The notes beneath the pieces are model-generated. The model saw only the letters and a program-made list of their open reading frames with translations. It searched no databases and was not told where the DNA came from. Of a stretch of DNA of 64,000 nucleotides, positions 56,397 through 64,000 are shown one piece after another. Location of the stretch: assembly GCA_964034945.1 (NCBI GenBank), contig OZ035961.1, forward strand, positions 89,840,991-89,904,990, read 5' to 3'. The DNA comes from Chrysopilus asiliformis (Eukaryota > Arthropoda > Insecta > Diptera > Rhagionidae). Both the position numbers and the translations under genes were made by a program. Position 1 is the stretch's first letter. The number at the start of each line of letters is the position of its first letter.

Positions 56397-57585
56397 TTTA
56401 CTTTCCTCTTCTGTAGAGGAAAAGTATTGTATTCATAACAGAGACCGACTCGAAAACGGAGGCAGATAGAAATTTTCTGATTAGTACGAAATCCGTTTCA
56501 GGCTAACTTATGAGGATGTCCGTGCATCTGCCTGTCGATGTGTTTGTTTGTCCGTCTGTCTGTCTGTCGGTCTGTCAGTCTGCCGGTCTATCTGTCATTC
56601 TGTCAATCTGTCCGTTTTACGTATCTTAAATAACTCAAGAACGCCTTGATCTAGCGACTTCAAATTTTTTGTAAGTAGGTTTTAAAAAAATCGTAGTTTT
56701 TCATCAACTTTTGGAAAAGTAACTGTTGCCATAACATATACCTCCTATTCATTTTTTTAAATACAGTTTTTTTGAAATTTGTTCGAAACTTATGCCCTTT
56801 TGGGAAAAAATGGATATCACAAAATTTAAATGATGTAAAATGTTCTACAGTTATAACTTCAATGGTTTTTAAGGTTCATAATTTTCTTTAAAATCAGTAA
56901 GTTTTTTGAATTTTTTTCGGAAACTGTGCGCTTTAAGGAGGCCCTCCATTACCATGACTTCTGTAACTGCAAAAAAATGCAGAAAACTAGAGCAAGACAG
57001 ACTTATATAGATCTAAATAGGAATGACTGAATACAAGTATAAACGCTATCCCTTCCAGTTTTACAAATTTATAGCAAACATATCAAACCTTATGCTATGG
57101 ATATAATGTTCAAATTGGCATAGCAATAAAGCTATAGAGCTGTATAATTTTCAACCACTACATGAAAAATGACAGCTACGCTATAATAGCACTTTGTATG
57201 TGTCTGTGCTCACTATTCACTTACAGGGACAATGTGTGATTGTAGTAGAAATCGTTATAAAAAAGTCCGTCAACTGTAACCATAAAATCGCCATAAAAAA
57301 GAGGGTAAATTTTTTTTGCAGTTGATTCTTATCTCCCTTTCTCGCCAAGGTGTATTCACATAAATGTGTCTCTATTTTTTCGCAGTTGGGAAAAATCATG
57401 GTAATGGAGGGACTCCTTTAATGACAAAAATGCTTATAACTAAATTCAAAGAACATAAAATTTCCTGCATTTTTTCTTTTAACGGTTTTTACGTATCTTT
57501 AACCGTTTTCGAGATATTTGAAAAGATATTATTTTCCGATACTAAATATTGCAAAGTTTTGTGTTGATCCTAACTAATATTTTAC
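56397..57585 (+). repeat. GTCY-array dispersed repeat, compact copy
   Basis: The head TTTACTTTCCTCTTCTGTAG, GAGGATGTCCGTGCATCTG, a short GTCT/GTCG array (about 56528-56612), then TCCGTTTTACGTATCTTAAA and the TTTTGGGAAAAAATGGATAT tail units are all present and contiguous. It is thus the best reference for the family. The tail is split by an inserted element at 56937-57416. Confidence 0.8.
56937..57416. mobile_element. TIR element nested in the GTCY repeat tail
   Basis: GGAGGCCCTCCATTACCATG at the left is mirrored at the right (reverse complement GGAGTCCCTCCATTACCATG), with further AACTGCAAAAAA / AACTGCGAAAAA matches, about 45 bp in all. TTTAA occurs directly at both edges (56932-56936 and 57417-57421). 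The paralogous tail at 28050-28110 lacks the element, showing the uninterrupted site. Confidence 0.75.
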
Positions 57586-58604
57586 AATTTTTCACGGCAA
57601 AATTGAAGTCTTTGCGTGTAATTTTTCACGTGTAAAAAACGGCTTAAATTAATTTACGTAAAAACCGCCACAACACTGCTCTCGCATTGGCCACGATTTG
57701 CTGAATCGCTCGCCAAATACTAAGAGTGTGGTTAGTTACAAAGATTCAGAATAAAGTTTTGTGTAATTTAGTCGACAAGTGATTAAAAAAAATCGGAAAA
57801 TCGCCAGTCCATTAATATCTAGGATAACAAACATTTATATTTTAAGAACAAAAAAAAACTTTTAAATCACTGAGATTTCAAAAAAATACGATTTAACGAT
57901 TTGTTCCTTAAATTGTCCTGGAAACAACAAACTTTTCCGAATTTTCCAGCCAAAAGAAAACTTTTTATCCTTTTATTCGTCGTTCCCGGAAAAATGGCAA
58001 TCCCAATAAATGAAGTGAAAAGTTTTGAACACTTTTCACAAGAAACAAAAATTAACAAAAACCAAATTGTAAACAAGTTTGTCACATGCAGCAGTTTAAA
58101 CATGAAAATAAAATTTAAAAAATTCAAGGAAATGTGGGAAAAATGCCGCCAGAATGAAAAACTGATTGCCCTCACCGTAAGGCGATGAAAAAAAGTGTCG
58201 AGTGCAAACTTTTTCAAATATTCATTCTAAGTAAACAAAATGGCCGAAGACTTTCCCCTGTATTGTGTTGGGAATGTGTGAATAAGCTTAGCGCGAGGAA
58301 AATTTCACCTCAGGGGCATTAGTATAGAACGACGGCCGAGTTAGGGATGAGGCAGAGTTTTCCAAATGTTGACATTATGAATATTTCATAAAGACCAATT
58401 TGTTTGTAGAACTTTATCGCCCTGTTGTATGATTAACGGTATTAGTTTAACGGAAAATGAAATGTCATATAAGTATTTTTCAAACTTATTACTATTATTG
58501 ACTTTTCACAAAATAAATTATTTAAAATTGATATCGCCATATTATTATTAAGTTTTTTTCCTAGGTAAAATAAATTTGATTTTATAGTTTTTTTTCATTT
58601 TCAG
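57586..58604. other. Intron up to the transporter exon
   Basis: ORFs of 95 (+) and 116 (-) codons overlap at 57867-58217 without recognisable domains. It ends in TTTTTTTTCATTTTCAG. Confidence 0.45.
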
Positions 58605-58857
58605 CAATGATATCCTACAACGTGGTGGTCGGTGACACTCTGTCTAAAGTTTTGGTCCGTTTTGTACCATCGTGGGGCACATCAATGGCTACCGTCCGTT
58701 TTGGGGTTGTGTTTTTTGTCACACTCTGTGTCACCGTGCCCCTCTGCTTGTACAAAAATGTGTCCCGATTGGCAAGGGCGAGTTTCCTGAGTCTGGCGTG
58801 TGTTGTTTTCATCCTTCTCACAGTCATCCTGAAACTCATTTCCGGTGATTACCAAAT
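58605..58857 (+). CDS. SLC38A11: SLC38A11-like transporter exon, TM3-TM5
   Basis: The acceptor TTTTCAG and donor AAT|GTAAGT bound 253 bp, phase 1 in and phase 2 out. The protein reads AMISYNVVVGDTLSKVL, then a loop (VPSWGTSM), then a hydrophobic helix, then VPLCLYKNVSRLARASFLSL and another helix ending LISGDYQ. AMISYN.VVGDT and PL.LY.N...L...S are hallmark motifs of SLC38A11-type transporters. The CpG content is higher than in the flanking introns. Confidence 0.95.
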
Positions 58858-60644
58858 GTAAGTAGAAAAAGTTTCTGTTTTTCGCTAGAATTTCCTGAAA
58901 ATGCAAATATGGGACGTAAACTCGTTGTTTTAGTAATCTAAAGGTGTGATACATCATTTTGCTTTTAAATTGCAGCAAGGGAAAAATTTGGAAAATAATT
59001 TAGACAACATTTATTGGACGTTGAAATTTTAAGGGTTCATTTTTGGAGTTCGAATTTTTTTGGAGTTCGAAGTGCAATTTTTTCGCGAAGGTTTACGGGT
59101 GGAGAGATAAAGGGGGTGAGGGGAAAAACAAGACTTTTTTTGCCGGTTTATGCCTACACGTTTTCATTGTTTTCTTTACATGTTCATGGAATTATATACG
59201 GTTATAAAAGTTTAAGGATTTATATGAATAAATTTTTGTTAGGTATGTGAAAATCTTTTACCCAAATTTGTATCAACTCGCATGTTTTTATCGACATTTG
59301 CTATCAAATGTAAAAATTTAACAAAATATTTGTTGGAAATTGGATAAAAAATATAAGAAAAGCTTTGGTAGGGGCCAATGGTCAAATACTCTATATGATG
59401 ACAGACAAAATTTTTATTTAAAAAATCCATTTGTATAGAAAAGGGGGGGAAGGAGTGGTCCGATTGGATTTTCACGTATGGATAAGTTATATAGAGTTAT
59501 ATAAAATCCTAAGTTATATAGAATCCTAAACACGTTCTTAAATTTCCAAAATTGAGCCATCGAAAACATTCAAATATAAACCAAATTTTTTAAATTAATT
59601 CACAATAAAAAAAAAAACCTAGCGTAAAGTAAATAAAAAAAACCACCTTTTCCATTTATGATGATGCAAAAATCGCTCTTTTTATCGCTTTGAAAGCCTT
59701 TGTAGATTAAGTGGAAAACTGTTAACAGATCTCCTTTTACCATCTGCCACGGTGTTGATAGAAAACACCTTTTAATGGTGTTTCACACTTTCTTACAAAA
59801 TTCAAAGAGCGATAACAGCTAAATATGAACATTTGAAGGAACCCGAACCAACCAAAGTGAGATAATGAAAATGTCCATCCCCTTGCCACCCTAAAATTCA
59901 TGAAGAAAATTTCTCTCTAGCTCAGAGGGTGGAATTCGAGTATACTTGACAGATTCTATCCATAGGCGCTCTGCATATTTATTCATCTGAAAATTGGCAA
60001 AAGCTTTGGTGTTTAAGGGGTGCGAAACCGTTGGTTTGGTATATTTTACCATCAAAAAGTCCTGGGGTGTAATATCCTGAATGGACGAGCGTGGTTCGAC
60101 GAAACGATGAATTAGACGAATGACGGCTTTAAAAAAAACTCTGGAAAAAGTATAAAACAAATTCGACAGACGAGGAAAAACAAAATAAAAAGAAATTCAG
60201 AGGAAAATTGTTGACTTTGTCAGAGTAAGGTGAGAGAAGGTGCTGGAGGCTGCCTATAAAATGATGTCGAAAAAGGCATCTACTTTGGATGCGGTGTGAA
60301 AAACAAACTTGTATCAATCGAGAGTGTCGTACCACTGTTTTGTTTACACTTGAGGCGTGTTGGGAAAGCTATAAGCGAAAAGCCACAAGGATTTCCTTGA
60401 AGCTAATTTCGCTACCATGCTGTGCAGTCAGGGAGGGGGTGAGGGAGTTAAACTCCATACTCTATTGTAGGTACGCATAAACCATTGTATAGGTTAAGGT
60501 AGGCGTAAATATCCCGTCACGCTGTATTATCCCGCGAAGAATTTTTCTTTTTTGTTTTGTTCGAAACAACATGCGGAAAATGAGGGAACACAGGCAGTAG
60601 CATGTTCAATTTAATGAAAATTTCTTTTTTTTGTTTGTTATTAG
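58858..60644. other. 1.8 kb intron
   Basis: It contains a TGGTCCGATTGGATTTTCAC repeat phrase at about 59455, shared with 9160 and 9335. The rest is unassigned. It ends in TTTGTTTGTTATTAG. Confidence 0.55.
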
Positions 60645-60715
60645 ATCTGACACACCGGAATCCTGGAGATTTGCTCATGTCGACGTGATACCAGCAACTG
60701 GAATTATGGCGTTCG
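60645..60715 (+). CDS. SLC38A11: SLC38A11-like transporter exon, TM6 start
   Basis: A 71 bp exon (acceptor TTATTAG, donor TTCG|GTGAGT) reading (I)SDTPESWRFAHVDVIPATG then IMAF. It enters completing an Ile codon and leaves in phase 1. The xPxSWxFA and GIMAF motifs lead into the TM6 AFxCHHNSF-type segment of the family, which is not in the window. The gene is therefore cut by the right edge. Confidence 0.9.
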
Positions 60716-62703
60716 GTGAGTTACTTTCAGATTCTTACATTGATATTCACTTTCTCATAAGCCCATCGCCGCCGCTTTGTTACAAATTTTCCTTGTTTAT
60801 TATATATTTCCAAATTACAACTTTTCCGCGTTTTTCTTTGTCGTGTGTTGTGTTTCTTTTCAATTTTCATTTGATATTTAAAACAACACTTCGAGACGCA
60901 AAGGCTTTTTTTCGCTTTAACCAAACTCAAATACGTTTTTAATTTTTCTTTCGTATGAAGAAAATGAAAAGTAAACAAATTTTTTCATGCTTCAACACTG
61001 CAATGGAAATTAAATTAATGTTTCTAAATGTCGGTAATTTGTTCAAATTTGTATGTTGCATGCAACATAATTCATTCTGCGAGTCCAACAATTTGTTTTT
61101 TTAACTTTTTATTTAGAACAGATTTGATGGCAAAAATGTGACCGTGATTGCAAAGTTCCGGTGGCAAATCCGTTTATGAGACGAGTGTGTGGTGATGGGT
61201 CACAATGATATACAGATGGAATACAAGATCCCCCCCCCTCCATCCGTCAAACTTTGCCACAAACAGTCCCAAAAAAACTGAAAAACGGTTGCTTAAACGT
61301 TGCAGCAACGAATTTGTAGCCCTATATATTTTGTAGCCCAGGTTGTATGAGAAAAATCACATACTTCTCCGCCCCCCCCCCCCTTTCTTCCCTTTTCCAC
61401 TTTCCCATTACATCCATCCGGCAACGTCACTGTCCCTTTAGTGTGGTGTAGCGAGGTTTAGGGACGCCTCGATCAAATATTGAACTGTGCATCATTTAAC
61501 GAAGACCTTATTGTGTAATTTCCTGTCACGATCCGAATTTGCATTAATTTTATTATAGAAAACTACCTGCGCATATAATTTTGTTGAATGTAAAAACTTG
61601 TCATCGGTTTAAATTATTCACAGCAGAATTTTATCGTTTTAAATTATTCACAGTAGAATTCAATACTGAATACATTTTCATAAACCATTCCCAAATATGT
61701 TAAACTGAAATTACCATAAAAGCATAAATTTTTTTCATAAAAACGTAGATAGCACTTTCAACTTCGTCACACATCAATTTTATTCCCTTTGATTGAGGAA
61801 AATTGAATTTTTCGATTGAAATTACGTTTCACACCATTGCATTGTACTTCATAAGGACACGTGCTTTGAAATGGATATCAAAAGAGCCATAATTTTCCTG
61901 GCAAGTGACTTTTCGAATCAAATGACAGCACATGTACGAATATAACCGTAATAAAAATGTAAAATGGAATCATTTCGCAATGCGAATCGTTGTGATATTC
62001 GACAAAATCCCATAACCCTTTTGAATAACAACCCACATGAATGTCACATAAAAGCAAATCATTGCCGGGTGATAAAAAAAAAACGAAATCCATTCAGTGC
62101 TTGTCAACTAAAGAGACATTGTAACCAATCAAAATTACCCGAAAATGACTAAATTTTATAGTCCATGCTATTCAATGGGTATTTTACGGGGTATTAACCC
62201 GTTTTCCCGGAAATGAAACTAAAACTAAGGGTATTTCAGTGTAGGATGTTTTTTTCCAACCCTTATCAGTATGAAAATCGCTTGGTATTTGCAATGATCT
62301 CTGGTGGAGCTTTTCCGGCTCTTCTCCTGAACCGCAACCGGGACAAATGGCATTTTCATGGTCCTATCGTCTCCAGACATTCTGATCATACAACCGTTTT
62401 GGAATCCTAACCGATCCGATAAGAGGCCATAAAACGGCCCATCACAGCGGCAAATAGCTATGGCAAATGACCCCAAAAATGTTGTTATAAATTTCCTTTA
62501 TCTCGAACAAAAACCTTATTATTGTTCACTATTCTATGTGAACAAAGTGAGCTGGCCGAAGGGGTTGGGGGCTGGTTTATAGGTGATAAACAGGATATTC
62601 TCTAGAGGCAACATGAAGACCTGCGACTATGAATACGAAAATCATTTATTGCTTTTCATTTTTTTCACAAATTTTTACTCAGGCTTCCTGTGGTAGTTAT
62701 AAG
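60716..62703. other. Intron, no element or further exon recognised
   Basis: Poly-C runs lie at about 61230 and 61372. I searched for the next transporter exon (CHHN-type motif) and did not find one. ORFs are at most 103 codons and unrecognised. Confidence 0.5.
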
Positions 62704-63079
62704 CAGGGCTGCGGAGTTGGTATCTTAACTTTCGACTCCGACTACAACTCCGACGTCTGAAATTTTAGAATGTACGACTCAGACTCCGACTCTTGCAAAT
62801 CTAGAAGGTTTAACTCCGACTCCTTCGACAAAAAAAAATCTCCGAAGCACCTCAAACCCCAAATCAAACATTTTTTTAGGTTACAAAACATTAAGGTTTG
62901 ACCTAAACTAGAGGGTGGCCTTTAGAGGTAAACTTACCAGTTTGGAGTTGACCAATTTTCTCCGATTCCGACTCTTAAACTCTCTTGTAAAAATTGAGTG
63001 ACTTCGACTTTTAAAGCAATGATTTTGTCCCTACTTCAATTCTTGGACTCCGACTCTTTGACCCGACTCCACAGCCCTG
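62704..63079. mobile_element. hAT-like MITE with CAGGGCTGYGGAGT ends
   Basis: CAGGGCTGCGGAGTTGG at the left and (reverse complement) CAGGGCTGTGGAGTCGGGTC at the right are inverted. The flanking 8-mers GTTATAAG (62696-62703) and CTTACAAG (63080-63087) match at 6 of 8 positions. CTCCGACT motifs repeat through the interior. This end sequence is a widespread non-autonomous hAT type. A fragment is at 55452. Confidence 0.75.
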
Positions 63080-63110
63080 CTTACAAGGCAAGCAGAAATA
63101 AAGAATTCAA

Positions 63111-63369
63111 GTGAGTTCCAGAAAAACTCGAAAACGGTTCGAGATATCGAAAAAAATGCAAACATACTCATAATTTGTTGCATTTTTTGAAAATTTTTCA
63201 TACATTTACCTGTCAAAAGGCTATTATTATTCGTTCTAGTATTACGAATAATAATAGCCTTTTGACAGGTAAATGTATGAAAAATTTTGCAAAAAAATGC
63301 AACAAATTCGGAGTATGTTTGTACTTTTTTCGATATCTCGAACCGTTTTCGAGTTGTTCTGGAACTCAC
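63111..63369. mobile_element. 259 bp foldback element
   Basis: Arms of about 125 bp (63111-63234 and 63244-63369) are close reverse complements with a 9 bp spacer. The outer sequence is GTGAGTTCCAGAAAAACTCG and the inner sequence includes CCTGTCAAAAGGCTATTATT. No target duplication was identified. Confidence 0.8.
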
Positions 63370-63671
63370 AAAAGAAAGACGTTCAAAGTGTGGCTAGGGG
63401 GGAGGGTGCTTCCAATTCTGATGATACCAATTCTTAGTACGTCACGTCACTAAGTTTGCAGAAAAATAAAAAAAACATAGAAAAACTAACAAAAAACTAA
63501 CCTTCGTTAAAAATAATTGTTAATGAAAATACTAGGGCCGTGGCATGAGAGGAGTGAAGAGAACGGTAGCGGTGATTGCAAGGGACGCCAAAATCAACAC
63601 GTAACCATGTGTGAAAGTGAAAGGAACAAAAAATGAAATTACGATTCTCTCGCTACTACGAAAGCTGAATT

Positions 63672-63836
63672 ACCCGGCCTTTACACGCGACTGTAAAGTC
63701 TATCAGTAGCACAGACTTCAAATGTCAAATTACTGACAACGAATTAAAAGACATTTAGCGAACTGACAGTCAGTGCATTTACACAAGACTGTGTCAGCGA
63801 CTGTGTCAGCTCTACAGACGCGTGTAGGGGCCGGGT
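63672..63836. mobile_element. 165 bp MITE with ACCCGGCC ends
   Basis: ACCCGGCCTTTACACGCGAC and (reverse complement) ACCCGGCCCCTACACGCGTC are inverted. The interior has GACTGTGTCAGC repeats. The end motif TTTACACG resembles that of the 6779-7164 foldback. The target duplication is unclear. Confidence 0.6.
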
Positions 63837-64000
63837 TAGAATGGTCGGCGGCAACAGCGACAGCAACAGGAAAAACCAAAATTATGCCGAGTAAAATATA
63901 TTGACTTGACGATAGCGAGAATTTTTGCTTTCTTTGTTTTCACAGAAATTTATTTTTTGTTGATTTTTAAGGGACGATTTCATTAAAATGTGACATTATT

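Noticed and set aside
57867..58217. Overlapping 116- and 95-codon ORFs on opposite strands
   Set aside because: Antisense to each other, AT/Lys-Phe rich, no domain and no splice or promoter support.
60716..64000. Search for the next transporter exon
   Set aside because: No acceptor followed by a CHHN-type TM6 continuation in phase 1 was found; the exon is presumably beyond the window.

Overview
The window is animal nuclear DNA, most likely from an insect and probably a dipteran. It is AT-rich and has long introns, consensus GT/AG splice sites, a TATA-Inr promoter and a dense load of transposon debris. The dipteran suggestion rests on two things. One is a dispersed repeat that has a TATACCC...GGGTATA hairpin followed by GTCC/GTCT arrays, the architecture of the mini-me/DINE-1 elements of flies. 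The other is the close fit of the main gene to an insect SLC38A11-type transporter. I cannot name the species.

One multi-exon gene spans much of the window on the + strand: a sodium-coupled neutral amino acid transporter of the SLC38A11 type. Five exons (17425-17481, 33565-33747, 46419-46533, 58605-58857, 60645-60715) have matching splice phases and join into one open reading frame. The introns between them are about 16, 12.7, 12.1 and 1.8 kb. The last visible exon ends inside the transporter fold, so the gene continues past 64000. A possible N-terminal exon near 8263-8460 is weak.

Inside the 12.7 kb intron, on the same strand, lies an intronless gene at 37391-38023. It encodes a 210-residue protein with a likely signal peptide and a C-terminal membrane segment, and has its own TATA and Inr. 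A 767 bp mariner-like deletion derivative sits 5 bp after its stop codon. A near-identical 767 bp copy lies inverted 4 kb away, inside another ORF that reads on if the insertion is removed.

Most of the rest is mobile-element material: hAT-like elements with 8 bp target duplications, pogo-like and piggyBac-like MITEs, TA-flanked MITEs, long foldback elements, mariner fossils, Helitron-like ends, an LTR-like block and GTCY-array repeats. One GTCY repeat (26383-28243) carries an intron-containing, frameshifted fragment of the nucleoporin gene Nup37, flanked by a 28 bp direct repeat. It looks like a captured host gene fragment and is the most unusual item here.

No prokaryotic features, CRISPR arrays, tRNA or rRNA genes were seen. 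The very long open frames across 1540-2460 and 23606-25387 are microsatellite translations, not genes.
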